Positions 24,495 to 33,406 of a stretch of DNA of 64,000 bases are shown here, piece by piece; position 1 is the first letter of the stretch, and each line of letters begins with the position of its first letter. The stretch is from contig NZ_JAMGSI010000001.1 in NCBI RefSeq assembly GCF_023516715.1, forward strand, positions 1,674,001-1,738,000. The letters are read 5' to 3'. Under the pieces are notes generated by a model, which was not told the DNA's origin, did not search any database, and saw only the letters and a list, made by a program, of their open reading frames with translations. The translations under genes were made by a program, and so were the position numbers. Source of the stretch: Akkermansia massiliensis. GTDB taxonomy: Bacteria > Verrucomicrobiota > Verrucomicrobiia > Verrucomicrobiales > Akkermansiaceae.

Positions 24495-27329
24495 ATGACT
24501 CCGAGACTTCCTCTCCCCCTCCTCGCCGCCCTGCTCCTGTCACAGGCCGTGCCCCATGCAGCCGCTTCCAGCCCCATTTCCTGGGATGACCTCGTTCGGG
24601 ACTGGCAGGACGAGTCCATCACTGAAACGGTACTTGACCTGAGCGGGGACGGTTCCGTTGCAGAGGTAACAAGCAACGGGGGCGCCGTCACCGTCTCCCA
24701 GGGAACTTCCCTGGCGCTGAATGGAGGCCACCACACCATCTCCTCCACCAAGCAGAGCGCCCAGGTTTTCACCAGCAGGGCGTTTGACAACCGCGGCACA
24801 CTGGAAATCAGCGACTGCACCATCACCGGCAATTTCAATACCGCCGTGAGCTGGTTTTCCTCTTCCTCCGGCGGCTCCATCGCCAACGGTGAGAACGCCA
24901 GGCTGATTCTTTCCGGATGTTCCTTTTCCAATAACGGAATGGTTTCCCAGACAGACGGAGAAGGAGGCGCGCTTGCCGGGGCGGCAGGTTCCGTGATGAG
25001 TATCCAGGGGTGCGATTTCACCAATAATTACGTCTCCTTCCATGAACCGTGTCTGAACAGCCCCCAGCAGTACGGCGGTGCCATTGCCAGCTTTGGCGCC
25101 GTTACCCTGAGCAACTGCCGTTTCTCCGGTAATTACACTTCTTACCTGAATGCCGGGGCCAATGGCATGAGCACGGCGGCGGGAGGCGCCGTCTCCATGG
25201 CCACGTACGGGGCGCGCCTGGAAGGGGATGCCCTGGAATTCCACGGGAATTACGCCATGGGTTATGCAGCCTCCGGTGGAGCCGTGAACTTGAATAACAA
25301 TGCCTCCATCAAGCTGAGCAATGCCTCTTTTACAGGGAATTATGCCTTCTGCACGGCTCATTCCACCAGCGCAGGCCGTGCGTGGGGAGGCGCGCTCAAC
25401 CTGGAATCCGGGTCCACGGGCACGCTTGTTTCCTGCGTCTTTAACGGCAACCATGTCTCTTCCATGACGGAGACGGCATCAGGAGGGGGGGCCATCCACA
25501 ATTTTATCGGCTGCACGCTGACGCTGGTGAATTGTTCCTTTTACGATAATTACGCTTCTTCCGCAGATGCGTCCCTGGCGCAGGGAGGAGCCATTGCGAA
25601 TGAAGGGCGGCTCCGGATTATCGCCAACGGGCGGGACAGCATTTTCCGAGGCAACAGGGACCACGTTCCGGCACTGGGGGGCGGCGGCGCTTCCAATGCC
25701 ATCCACTCCCTGTTTTCCACCGGCATCGCCCTTTACGCCGGGAACGGCGGCTCCCTGGTCTTTTACGACGGCATCCGGGGGGAGAACGACAGGAACATAT
25801 TGACGATCAACAAGCCCGGTGCGGAAGGCTATCCCGTGGACGGAACCGTCTTTTTCAAGGACGGAGCTTCCATTGACGGATTCAACACGGAATTGTACCA
25901 GGGAAGCCTGTGCATGGGGGAGGGAACGGCCATCCGCGGCTCGCTGGATGCATGGCAGGGAAGCAGTTTCATCATTGAAGGCTTTACGACGATGGACGGC
26001 CAGTACAGCGTGCATGCCGTGAAGCCGGGTGCCGTCCATACCGTGCTCGTCAGAATGACCGATTCCATGGCGGCGGCCACGGAAGAGAATCCCGTATGGA
26101 ATTTTACGGAAGGTTCCTCCATTGCCGCCTTTGCGGGTTCCCTGGAGTTCGTTCTGGACGTCAGCCGCCTCAGCATTCCCTATGATGAATTGCACCCCTT
26201 CATTTTTTCCCATGAGGGGCAGACGCAGGAGCTGATGGACAGCGTCAACGGAGCCAAAAGCGTGCGGCTGGTGGATGCCGACGGGTGGAGCTACAGCGTG
26301 GACGGTTCCTTTTTCGATTACCTTTCCGGACAGAATAGAGGCCTTGTTCCTTCCGGACCGGACACGGGGGGCTGGCGGCCCCCGTCCGGCGTGGGAGGCG
26401 TGCAGGGCAATTCCCAGTGGACCGCCGTGCGCAGCCTCCGCAGTTTTGCAGAGGCCGCCAGAACCAGGGAGGGAGAACGGCTGAAGCCGGACGGGCGCGC
26501 GGCTTTCTGGATCACGGCCACGGGGGATTATTTCACCCAGGCCTCCCAGGCCGCGGTGGAAGGCTACCGCTTCCGCTCCCACGGGTATTCCGTGGGCGGG
26601 AGTTACGATCTTTCCCCGGTCTGGACGGCGGGGGGCGCCTTCGGCCAGAGCTTCGGGACGAACGATGTGAACAATGACCTGGGCAGCTTTGACCAGGACG
26701 CCGTCATGGCCCTTTTCCAACTGGCGCGGTCCGTGCAGGTGAACGCGGAAGATTCCCTGCTTCTGGGCGTGCAGGGGGGCTATGGCACCGCCCGCAGCAA
26801 GGGGGGCGTTATTTCCCCGGACCTGGCCGGAGACCGCCTGGAAAGCTCATGGAAGGACAGAACCTGGCTGCTCGACGTACAGGGAGCATGGACAAGGAGG
26901 CTGAACCGGAAAACGCGGCTGGGCCTTTATTCCGGCCTCCAGTACGCGGGGAGCGTTCAAAGCGCCTCCACCGCCGCAGGGGAACGCCATGCCTACCATC
27001 TGGAAGACAGCTCCGCGAATGTCCTGCGCGGTCGCCTGGGGGTGGAGTTCCACCGGAACGGCTCCCTGCTGGGACGGGAAGCGGCAGGCTACGTCCGCAC
27101 GGGAATCGCGCACGATCTGGACCGGAAAACGCCGCATGTTTCCGTACGTGGAACCTCCCGCTCCTGGACGGCCATGGCCGTCAACCCTGGCCGTACCGTC
27201 CTGGAGGCTTCCGCCGGATTCCATGTCAGCCTGTCCGGCAACTGGAGCGCGGGCGTGGATTACAGTCTGGAAGCCGGCAACCGGCAGCTGAACCAGAGCG
27301 GAAGAGCAGGCGTTATGATGGAATTTTAA
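24495..27329 (+). CDS. autotransporter adhesin with chlamydial Pmp-like repeats
   Basis: 944 residues from ATG 24495, chosen because it begins the signal peptide ([20 protein letters not shown]). The passenger has a repeated right-handed beta-helix pattern with FxxN (FSNN, FTNN, FSGN, FHGN, FTGN, FNGN, FYDN, FRGN) and GGA(I/V/L) motifs, the hallmark of chlamydial polymorphic membrane proteins. A 270-residue C-terminal autotransporter barrel follows ([12 protein letters not shown]..., [29 protein letters not shown]) and ends in MMEF. It would be surface-exposed and probably adhesive. A terminator follows at 27353. Confidence 0.87.
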   Translation: MTPRLPLPLLAALLLSQAVPHAAASSPISWDDLVRDWQDESITETVLDLSGDGSVAEVTSNGGAVTVSQGTSLALNGGHHTISSTKQSAQVFTSRAFDNRGTLEISDCTITGNFNTAVSWFSSSSGGSIANGENARLILSGCSFSNNGMVSQTDGEGGALAGAAGSVMSIQGCDFTNNYVSFHEPCLNSPQQYGGAIASFGAVTLSNCRFSGNYTSYLNAGANGMSTAAGGAVSMATYGARLEGDALEFHGNYAMGYAASGGAVNLNNNASIKLSNASFTGNYAFCTAHSTSAGRAWGGALNLESGSTGTLVSCVFNGNHVSSMTETASGGGAIHNFIGCTLTLVNCSFYDNYASSADASLAQGGAIANEGRLRIIANGRDSIFRGNRDHVPALGGGGASNAIHSLFSTGIALYAGNGGSLVFYDGIRGENDRNILTINKPGAEGYPVDGTVFFKDGASIDGFNTELYQGSLCMGEGTAIRGSLDAWQGSSFIIEGFTTMDGQYSVHAVKPGAVHTVLVRMTDSMAAATEENPVWNFTEGSSIAAFAGSLEFVLDVSRLSIPYDELHPFIFSHEGQTQELMDSVNGAKSVRLVDADGWSYSVDGSFFDYLSGQNRGLVPSGPDTGGWRPPSGVGGVQGNSQWTAVRSLRSFAEAARTREGERLKPDGRAAFWITATGDYFTQASQAAVEGYRFRSHGYSVGGSYDLSPVWTAGGAFGQSFGTNDVNNDLGSFDQDAVMALFQLARSVQVNAEDSLLLGVQGGYGTARSKGGVISPDLAGDRLESSWKDRTWLLDVQGAWTRRLNRKTRLGLYSGLQYAGSVQSASTAAGERHAYHLEDSSANVLRGRLGVEFHRNGSLLGREAAGYVRTGIAHDLDRKTPHVSVRGTSRSWTAMAVNPGRTVLEASAGFHVSLSGNWSAGVDYSLEAGNRQLNQSGRAGVMMEF

Positions 27330-27352
27330 GTGTCTTCAGCCACATGTTCTCC

Positions 27353-27388
27353 GGCACCGTCCCCTCTCCGGAACGGTGCCGTTTTTTT
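27353..27388 (+). terminator. rho-independent terminator of the autotransporter gene
   Basis: GGCACCGT / ACGGTGCC, a perfect 8-bp stem with a 12-nt loop (partly foldable CTCCGGA), followed by G and seven T. It begins 24 bp after the stop codon. Confidence 0.85.
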
Positions 27389-27504
27389 GCCGTTTTCCCC
27401 ATCACCAAGCCGTTTCCATTCACGGCATCGGGCGGCGCATGTCCCGACGCAGCTCAACAAAAGCAAGCCTTGCCCGCTCTATTCCTTCATCAGACTTTTT
27501 TCGT

Positions 27505-27861
27505 ATGAATATAACCATCAAACGAATTTATGACCCGAAGGAAACCGGAGACGGCTACCGCGTGCTGGTGGACCGTCTCTGGCCCCGCGGGATTTCCAAG
27601 GAAAAGGCTTCCTGGGATGAATGGCTGAAAAATGTGGCTCCGTCCACGGCGCTCCGCCAGTGGTTTGCGCATGATCCGGCCAAATGGGACGCCTTCCGCC
27701 GGAAGTATGACGAGGAACTGGACGGGAACAAGGAGGCCGTTTCCCATCTGCTCCAGCTCGCGCGGAAGGGAAAGCTTACGCTGCTGTATTCCGCCAGGGA
27801 GAGGGACCACAATGAAGCCGCGGCCCTGAGGGATTATCTTATGCAGCGGTCTTCTTCATAA
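27505..27861 (+). CDS. DUF488 family protein
   Basis: 118 residues. The family signatures are [23 protein letters not shown] near the N-terminus, [16 protein letters not shown] in the middle and [18 protein letters not shown] toward the C-terminus. DUF488 proteins (YeaO-like) have no firmly assigned activity; some are suggested to act in nucleotide or stress metabolism. The ATG at 27505 fits the family N-terminus, whereas an upstream frame extension reads through the preceding terminator and is not protein-like. Confidence 0.85.
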   Translation: MNITIKRIYDPKETGDGYRVLVDRLWPRGISKEKASWDEWLKNVAPSTALRQWFAHDPAKWDAFRRKYDEELDGNKEAVSHLLQLARKGKLTLLYSARERDHNEAAALRDYLMQRSSS

Positions 27862-27987
27862 GCAGGCGCGCATTTTTGAACAAGCGCCGTTTACAGGCCC
27901 AAATGCTGTCACAGGGACCTATGATATGGCCGGATTTCTTCTCTCGTTCATGAACAGGCGAAGAAAATGGAAAGGAGGTGAAACAAC

Positions 27988-28146
27988 ATGGCAAGTAGTT
28001 CCCACATGGGTGGAAATCACAAAAGCGGTTCTTCCAAGAAGCGCTCCGAAACCACCACGAACAAAACCGGGCAGCGCGTCAAGCGCGATGCTTCAACCGG
28101 GCAGTTTATGAGCGATAAAGGCTCAAGCTCCAAGGAAAAACATTAA
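27988..28146 (+). CDS. 52-residue basic, Ser/Lys-rich small protein
   Basis: ATG 27988 is preceded by AAAGGAGGTGAAACAAC, a textbook Shine-Dalgarno that is rare in this window, and the frame ends at TAA 28144 before a strong terminator at 28174. The peptide is hydrophilic and unstructured-looking, with KRDASTGQFMSDKG as its most distinctive motif and 11 Lys/Arg residues. No family recognised. Signal and terminator make this a convincing highly expressed mini-gene; a nucleic-acid or stress-related role is only a guess. Confidence 0.68.
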   Translation: MASSSHMGGNHKSGSSKKRSETTTNKTGQRVKRDASTGQFMSDKGSSSKEKH

Positions 28147-28173
28147 TTCCCCGTGAGCTCTCTGCTTAATTCA

Positions 28174-28203
28174 GGTTCCGGACTTGGTCCGGAACCTTTT
28201 TTT
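28174..28203 (+). terminator. rho-independent terminator of the 52-residue gene
   Basis: GGTTCCGGAC-TTG-GTCCGGAACC, a perfect 10-bp stem, followed by seven T. It also separates this unit from the convergent hemC gene. Confidence 0.92.
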
Positions 28204-28243
28204 ATCCCTGTCCGCTCCGGAAAAAGCGGAAGAGCGCACCCCG

Positions 28244-29179
28244 TCAGCGCAGGTCCAATTCTTCAAACGCACGAAGGCCGAGGGCCCCGGGCTCCTTCCG
28301 GTCCCCGCGGACCACCACGGCAAAAGGTTCTTCCCTGCCCGGCGCGTAGTACGCCGCACGCAGGACCAGTTCATCCCCTTCCAAACGGGCGTAAACGCCC
28401 ACGGGCGTGGAACAGCTCGCTCCCAGGCGCACCAGGAAGGCGCGTTCCGCCAGAGCGCAGGCGAAGGCTTCCGGATCGCTGATTCCAGCCAGCATTTCCA
28501 TCGTCTCCCGGTCGGAAGAGCGGCATTCCATGCCCACGATGCCCTGCCCCACGGCGGGAATGAAGGCTTCCACCGGCAGGGGGCGCATGTAGAGCTTCCT
28601 CCCCTCCACGAGGGTTTCCGGCGCATACAGCCCCAGGCGTTCCAGTCCGGCCCTGGCCAGAATTACGGCGTCCCAGCCGGGATGCTCCGCCAGCTTCGCC
28701 AGGCGCGTGGGCACGTTGCCCCGCAGGTCTTCAAACCGGAGGCCGGAACCCCAGTACGTGCGCGCCATCAGGCGGCGGCGCACGCTTCCGGTAGCCAGCG
28801 TGCCGGAGCCGTTCCAGTCCGGCTCCCTCGTAATAAGCACGTCTTCTACGGCGGCGCGGGGCAGCACGGCGGCCAGCGTGAAACCGGGGGCCAGCTCGCT
28901 GGGCACGTCCTTGAGGCTGTGCACCGCCACGTCAATGCGGCCTTCCAGGAGGGCGGTTTCCAGTTCCTTGATGAAGATTCCCTTGTCCACGATGCCGGAA
29001 ACGCGGGCCACGTCCGCCAGCGGCACGTCCGTGCGGCGGTCCCCGGTGGTATGGATGATTTCCCGGCGCACGTCCAGTTCCGGATAACGGAGGGAGAGGG
29101 CGGCCCGGACCATGTCCGCCTGGGCCAGCGCCAGGGCGCTCCCGCGGGTGCCGATGATAAGGGTGTTTTTACTGGTCAT
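28244..29179 (-). CDS. hemC: hydroxymethylbilane synthase (porphobilinogen deaminase)
   Basis: 311 residues. Polymerises four porphobilinogens to hydroxymethylbilane in tetrapyrrole synthesis in the cytosol. Seen: IIGTRGSALALAQA at the N-terminus, TTGDRR, DVAVHSLKDVPSE, RRLMARTY and AVGQGIVGMECR. The dipyrromethane-cofactor cysteine lies in LGASCSTPVGVYA (about residue 245). ATG 29179 overlaps the end of hemA by 11 bp, so the genes are translationally linked in the order hemX-like, hemA, hemC. Confidence 0.95.
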   Translation of the reverse strand: MTSKNTLIIGTRGSALALAQADMVRAALSLRYPELDVRREIIHTTGDRRTDVPLADVARVSGIVDKGIFIKELETALLEGRIDVAVHSLKDVPSELAPGFTLAAVLPRAAVEDVLITREPDWNGSGTLATGSVRRRLMARTYWGSGLRFEDLRGNVPTRLAKLAEHPGWDAVILARAGLERLGLYAPETLVEGRKLYMRPLPVEAFIPAVGQGIVGMECRSSDRETMEMLAGISDPEAFACALAERAFLVRLGASCSTPVGVYARLEGDELVLRAAYYAPGREEPFAVVVRGDRKEPGALGLRAFEELDLR

Positions 29180-30191
29180 AAAGCGCGGAGTCCGGAAAGT
29201 ATTTGGAGATGTTGTCCTGGATGATGGCTTCGCACCGGGAGACTTCCTGCTCCCGGCTGCGCTTGGCTTCATCCGCCAGCTGGGTGAGGGTGTCGATATC
29301 GTAGAGGTACACCTCGTCAATATCCGCCACGTCCGGAGAGATGTTGCGCGGCACGGAGATGTCAATCAGGAAGAGGGAGCGGTACTTGCGGGGCGCGCGC
29401 AGCGGCAGCAGCGTCTCCCGGGTGATGATGCAGTGGGGGGCGGCGGTGGCGGCCACCACCACGTCAATGTCCCTGAGGTAGTCCCCCCACACGTCGTACC
29501 GGATGGCCTGGCCGCCGATCATGCCCGCCAGTTCCACCGCCCGGTCAAAGGAACGGTTGGCTACATAGATGCCCTCCGCCCCGCGGGCGTGCAGGGCGCG
29601 GCCCGTGACGCGGCTCATCTCCCCGGCTCCCAGGATGAGGACGCGGGTGCCGGAAAGGTCGCCGAAGATTTGTTCCGCCAGCTCCACGGCCACGGACCCC
29701 ACGGAGGTGGCTCCGGCGTGAATCTGGCTGTCCGTCCGCACCCTCTTGCCGATGGTGAAGGCTTTCTGGAAGGTCTTGTTGGCGCAGGCCGCGGTCACTC
29801 CGGCGTCCAGCGCCATCTGGTAGGCCGTCTTCACCTGCCCGAAGATTTCCGTTTCCCCCAGCACCATGGAGTCCAGCCCGCTCAGGACGCGGCACAGGTG
29901 CTCCAGGGCATCCGCCCCCAGATGGCTGTAAAAGTGGGAGGCCATGTCCACGTTCCCGCGGCCCGCTCCCAGGAAGTGGGACAGGATGTGTTCCTGCGCG
30001 CTTTCCGGCCTGTCAGACCAGTAGTAGATTTCCATGCGGTTGCAGGTGGAAAGCACTACGCACTGGTCCACGTCCGGCAGGGAGCGGATGCGCCGCCCCT
30101 CCTCCTGGAGCCTGTGGGACGGCACGGCAAAGCGCTCCCGTATTTCCACGGGAGCGGTCCGGTGATTCAAGCCTAAACAAACCATTCTCAT
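29169..30191 (-). CDS. hemA: glutamyl-tRNA reductase
   Basis: 340 residues. Reduces Glu-tRNA(Glu) to glutamate-1-semialdehyde, the first step of C5 heme synthesis. Seen: GLNHRTAPVEIRER, the catalytic Cys in LSTCNRMEIYYW, GLDSMVLGETEIFGQVK, the NADPH-binding GAGEMSRVTGRAL and IDISVPRNI. It is shorter than typical HemA (about 420), with most of the C-terminal dimerisation helix region missing. The start ATG shares one base with the stop of the hemX-like gene (TGATG). A tRNA-Glu gene is also present in the window at 18527. Confidence 0.93.
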   Translation of the reverse strand: MRMVCLGLNHRTAPVEIRERFAVPSHRLQEEGRRIRSLPDVDQCVVLSTCNRMEIYYWSDRPESAQEHILSHFLGAGRGNVDMASHFYSHLGADALEHLCRVLSGLDSMVLGETEIFGQVKTAYQMALDAGVTAACANKTFQKAFTIGKRVRTDSQIHAGATSVGSVAVELAEQIFGDLSGTRVLILGAGEMSRVTGRALHARGAEGIYVANRSFDRAVELAGMIGGQAIRYDVWGDYLRDIDVVVAATAAPHCIITRETLLPLRAPRKYRSLFLIDISVPRNISPDVADIDEVYLYDIDTLTQLADEAKRSREQEVSRCEAIIQDNISKYFPDSALYDQ

Positions 30192-30949
30192 CAGCTTACC
30201 AGGAAAATGCTCATGGATGCAATAAAGAGGGCCACACAGCAGTAGGCCAGGGCGCGCCCCGGCATGCCGCGGCGGTAGATGAACCACAGCAGAATGCTGT
30301 AGCCCAGCGTCAGCAGAATGACGATGGAGGTTTTGGCCCCGTTGATGGGGAGATGCCTCTGCCAGCCGAGCCATTCCCCGGCCAGAAGCAGGAGGAACGC
30401 CACCAGAACCAGACGCTTCATGCTGGCTTCCAGCGTGCGGATAGGGGGCAGAAGACGGCAGGTGCCGGGTATCTGCCGCCTTTTGAGGCATTCGTTCTGC
30501 ATGCAGAACGCCACGCCCGCAGCGGCGGCCAGGCCTCCGGCTCCGTAGGACATCATGGCTACGCCCACGTGCGCCGTCACCCAGAAGTCATGCGTGCCCT
30601 GCACATCCGCGCCGTACAGGCCGATCAGCAGGGAAAGCGCCGTCAGCACGGCAATGGCCGGAGCGGTGAAGATGCCCAGCACGGACATGCGGTAGGCGCG
30701 CCCCAGAAGAAGGTAAAAGAGGTTGATGGTCCAGGAGAGGAAGAAGAGCACCTCCGACGCGCCGCGGATGGGGCACATCCCCGTCTGGTACGCCTTGACG
30801 CAAAGCGCCCCCGTCTGGAGCGCAAAGAGGCACGCCATCCAGAGGTGGGCGTATAAAAACCGGCGGCCGGAGGCCAGCAGGCGCCAGCCAAGCCCCGTAA
30901 AAGCCAGGGACAGGACGAGAGATGCAATGGCCCACCAGTTGTCGTTCAT
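30191..30949 (-). CDS. HemX/CcsA-like cytochrome c assembly family membrane protein
   Basis: 252 residues with eight predicted transmembrane helices. The HVGVAMMSYGAGGLAAAAGVAFCMQ segment is characteristic of the CcsA/HemX/ResC superfamily. The tryptophan-rich heme-handling motif of true CcsA was not seen. With hemA and hemC directly downstream and overlapping, a HemX-type role in controlling HemA level is more likely than cytochrome c maturation. This is inference from gene order. Confidence 0.78.
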   Translation of the reverse strand: MNDNWWAIASLVLSLAFTGLGWRLLASGRRFLYAHLWMACLFALQTGALCVKAYQTGMCPIRGASEVLFFLSWTINLFYLLLGRAYRMSVLGIFTAPAIAVLTALSLLIGLYGADVQGTHDFWVTAHVGVAMMSYGAGGLAAAAGVAFCMQNECLKRRQIPGTCRLLPPIRTLEASMKRLVLVAFLLLLAGEWLGWQRHLPINGAKTSIVILLTLGYSILLWFIYRRGMPGRALAYCCVALFIASMSIFLVS

Positions 30950-30970
30950 AAGTCCTGTACGGAAAGCAGC

Positions 30971-31765
30971 TCAGGAACGCAGGTCCCGTTCAATGACGGC
31001 ATACGCCTGGTGGTTGTGGATGGATTCAAAGTTTTCCGCCTCCACCCGGTACCAGCTGAAAGCGGAGTGGCTCTGCGTTTTCAGCGCCACGTTGCGCACC
31101 AGGTCTTCCACAAAGACGGGGTTTTCATAAGCCTTTTCCGTCACCCATTTTTCATCAGGCCTTTTCAGCACGCTGTACAGGGAACAGCTGGCGCAGGATT
31201 CCACCAGGTCAATCAGGTCTTCAATCCAGACGGGCCGGGAGGCGAAGCGCACGGAGTAGGTGACCAGCCCGCGCTGGTTGTGGGCCCCATAGGCGCTCAT
31301 GGCCTTGGAACAGGGGCAGAGCGTCGTCACCGGGACGACCACCGTCAGCTTGAAGTCCGCCAGCTTGTTATCCGCTTCCGCCTCCATCTCAAACCGGACC
31401 ACGTAGTCCATGAGTCCTTCAATTCCGGTTACGGGGGCGTTTTTGGCGCGGAAGAACGGAAACTCCATTTCCACATGGGAGCGGCGCGCGGACAGGCGGC
31501 GGAGCAGTTCCCGGGGAATGGCCAGGGCCGTATGCACGTCCAGCAGGGGGCCGTGCTGGTGCAGGGCCTCCACAAAGCGGCTCATGTGCGTGCCCTTGAA
31601 TTCCTCCGGCAGGTCCACCGCCAGGGAAACCGTCGCCACGGTGGACTGGATGCGGTTGAGCTTGTCCTGGATCTGGATGGGAAAGCGCAGCCCCTTGACG
31701 CCCACCCGGTCAATGGAGATATTGCGCGTATCCGTCTCGGACTGGGTATCTTTCAGTTCCTGCAT
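30971..31765 (-). CDS. folE2: GTP cyclohydrolase FolE2 (type IB)
   Basis: 264 residues. Converts GTP to 7,8-dihydroneopterin triphosphate, entry to folate and/or queuosine-type pathways. Seen: GVKGLRFPIQI, the conserved cysteine in VVVPVTTLCPCSKAMS (about residue 150), GAHNQRG, ESCASCSLYSVLKRPDEK and FVEDLVRNVA. These are FolE2 rather than FolE features. FolE2 is known to work with metals other than zinc. The gene ends 21 bp before the start of the hemX-like gene on the same strand. Confidence 0.93.
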   Translation of the reverse strand: MQELKDTQSETDTRNISIDRVGVKGLRFPIQIQDKLNRIQSTVATVSLAVDLPEEFKGTHMSRFVEALHQHGPLLDVHTALAIPRELLRRLSARRSHVEMEFPFFRAKNAPVTGIEGLMDYVVRFEMEAEADNKLADFKLTVVVPVTTLCPCSKAMSAYGAHNQRGLVTYSVRFASRPVWIEDLIDLVESCASCSLYSVLKRPDEKWVTEKAYENPVFVEDLVRNVALKTQSHSAFSWYRVEAENFESIHNHQAYAVIERDLRS

Positions 31766-31872
31766 GCGGAAGGAGGATGTTGGCTGGAAATAAAGCGGGA
31801 GTCTGCCCTGTTACCGGACAAACTCCCGCCTGCAAAGACAATTTCTACCGAAAGAGATTTCCTTGGGGCTTG

Positions 31873-32118
31873 TTACGGCAGAAGGTTGATGGAACGGGCC
31901 CGCTTGATTTCACGGGTCACCTTGCGGTGCATCTTGGCGGACAGCCCGGTCACGCGGCGGGGAAGAATCTTGCCGGTTTCAGAGGTGAACTTGGACAGGA
32001 AATCGGGGTTGAGCAGATCGACCTGATCCATCGGGATGTCGAGACGGCGGCGCGGCATCTGGCGATTGCACGTGCGGAAACGAATACGACGTTCTACAGT
32101 CTTGGGTTCAGTGGACAT
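31873..32118 (-). CDS. rpsR: 30S ribosomal protein S18
   Basis: 81 residues. Core motif [21 protein letters not shown] with [19 protein letters not shown], standard for S18, which lies on the 30S platform next to S6. It follows rpmG (L33) by 33 bp on the same strand in a short ribosomal operon. Confidence 0.96.
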   Translation of the reverse strand: MSTEPKTVERRIRFRTCNRQMPRRRLDIPMDQVDLLNPDFLSKFTSETGKILPRRVTGLSAKMHRKVTREIKRARSINLLP

Positions 32119-32151
32119 AGTAATAAAGATAATCGATGAGCTGGACCGCGG

Positions 32152-32325
32152 TTAACGCATTTCACGATGAAGCGTGCGGCGCTTCAGGAAAGGATTGTAC
32201 TTAACCTTTTCCAGGCGGCCGGGGGTACGCAGGCTCTTCTTGTTGCGCGTGGTGACGTAGCGGGACGTAGGCTTTCCTTCGGCTTTAGCCTCGGTGCATT
32301 CGAGGATGATGATGTCTCTTGGCAT
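32152..32325 (-). CDS. rpmG: 50S ribosomal protein L33
   Basis: 57 residues. [25 protein letters not shown] and [14 protein letters not shown] are typical of L33. Only one cysteine is present, so it is the zinc-free (C-minus) form. It is first in the rpmG-rpsR unit behind the promoter at 32351-32378. Confidence 0.95.
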   Translation of the reverse strand: MPRDIIILECTEAKAEGKPTSRYVTTRNKKSLRTPGRLEKVKYNPFLKRRTLHREMR

Positions 32326-32350
32326 GATGAAAATGTGTTACGGGGGAGGA

Positions 32351-32378
32351 TTTATACACTATTCTTCGTCATCGTCAA
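32351..32378 (-). promoter_or_regulatory. promoter of the rpmG-rpsR operon
   Basis: On the minus strand TTGACG (32378-32373), a 16-nt spacer and TATAAA (32356-32351), 25 bp before the L33 ATG. It overlaps the last codons of the DksA-like gene upstream. Confidence 0.65.
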
Positions 32379-33183
32379 GAGAAACAGATAAATCTACATC
32401 ATTTTGTCCTCCCGCAAAGCCCAGGGCCACTCTGGGGCGGAACCGGGCGTTCTGCCCTTTTTCCTTTTCCCACTGGGCCTGGCATTCCACCGTGAGCCGC
32501 GCGAAGGGAATGGCCTCCAGCCGCAGGATGGGAATGACCTTGTATGACATTTCACAGATGCCGTACGTTCCGTTGTCAATGCGGGCGAGCGCCTGTTCAA
32601 TCTCATACAGGCCGTCCTGTTCCTTGGAAAGCAGGCTGAGCGCAAAGTCGCGGTCATAGGCGTCGCTCCCGGCATCTGCCTGGTGTTCTCCGGAGCCGGA
32701 GGCTTCACTGCCTTCCGGATGGTTCCGGAGGGTGTCGCGGGCCACGCCGCTCATGTTGTCCAGGGCCCTGTCGCGCAGGTCCATCAGATGCTGGCGCTGC
32801 ATCTGCACAAAGGGTTCCCATTCCGGATTGGCGGCCAGTTCAGCCTTGGCGGCGGCGATGGCTTCCGTCTGCTCATCCGTCAATTCATTCTTTGCGGCAG
32901 CGGGAGCCGGGGCGGCGGGGGAGGAAGCGATTTTTCTGGCCGGGGCCTTCCGGGCCGTTTTCGGTTCCGTCTTCTTTTCCACAGCAGCCGCGGGGGCAGC
33001 GGCCTTTTTGGCGGGCTTGGCGGCTTTTTCCGGTTCAGCGGCCTTTTTCCTGCAGCACTTTTTCCTGGCCGGAGCCTCCTGCTCTACAGCGGTCTTGCAG
33101 GCGGACTTCCCGCAGGTCTTTTTCTTGGGGGCCGGAGCTTCCTTGGCGACGGTCTTGCTATCGGTTTTCTTGGGAGTAGGCAT
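32359..33183 (-). CDS. DksA/TraR-family protein with Lys/Ala-rich N-terminal extension
   Basis: 274 residues from ATG 33183 (an ATG at 33222 would add 13). The first ~110 residues are repetitive Lys/Ala/Pro with scattered Cys (KKTCGKSACK, RKKCCRKKAA), histone-H1-like. The C-terminal half has the DksA helix-finger pattern: YDRDFALSLLSKEQ, IEQALARIDNGTYGICE and LEAIPFARLTVECQ. The zinc finger is degenerate, with only one Cys remaining in each of the two CxxC pairs. It probably binds RNA polymerase or nucleic acid. The basic tail suggests DNA association. Confidence 0.75.
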   Translation of the reverse strand: MPTPKKTDSKTVAKEAPAPKKKTCGKSACKTAVEQEAPARKKCCRKKAAEPEKAAKPAKKAAAPAAAVEKKTEPKTARKAPARKIASSPAAPAPAAAKNELTDEQTEAIAAAKAELAANPEWEPFVQMQRQHLMDLRDRALDNMSGVARDTLRNHPEGSEASGSGEHQADAGSDAYDRDFALSLLSKEQDGLYEIEQALARIDNGTYGICEMSYKVIPILRLEAIPFARLTVECQAQWEKEKGQNARFRPRVALGFAGGQNDVDLSVSLDDDEE

Positions 33184-33406
33184 AGGAGGTGTCTCTATGG
33201 GCTGAGGTTGACGATGTTTCACGAACAGCGGGCGAAACCGCCCAACTGACTAGACTATGAGACACTACAAGCGCTCAAATGTTCATTCAAGAAAATTCAG
33301 CTATGAAACAAGTCATTTTTCCCGCTGCCCCGCCTGCCTTTTTTTTAACGGAAGCATACTTCTTTTAACCTTTTCAATGCCCGGCAAAATTCTATATTGG
33401 TACCAT

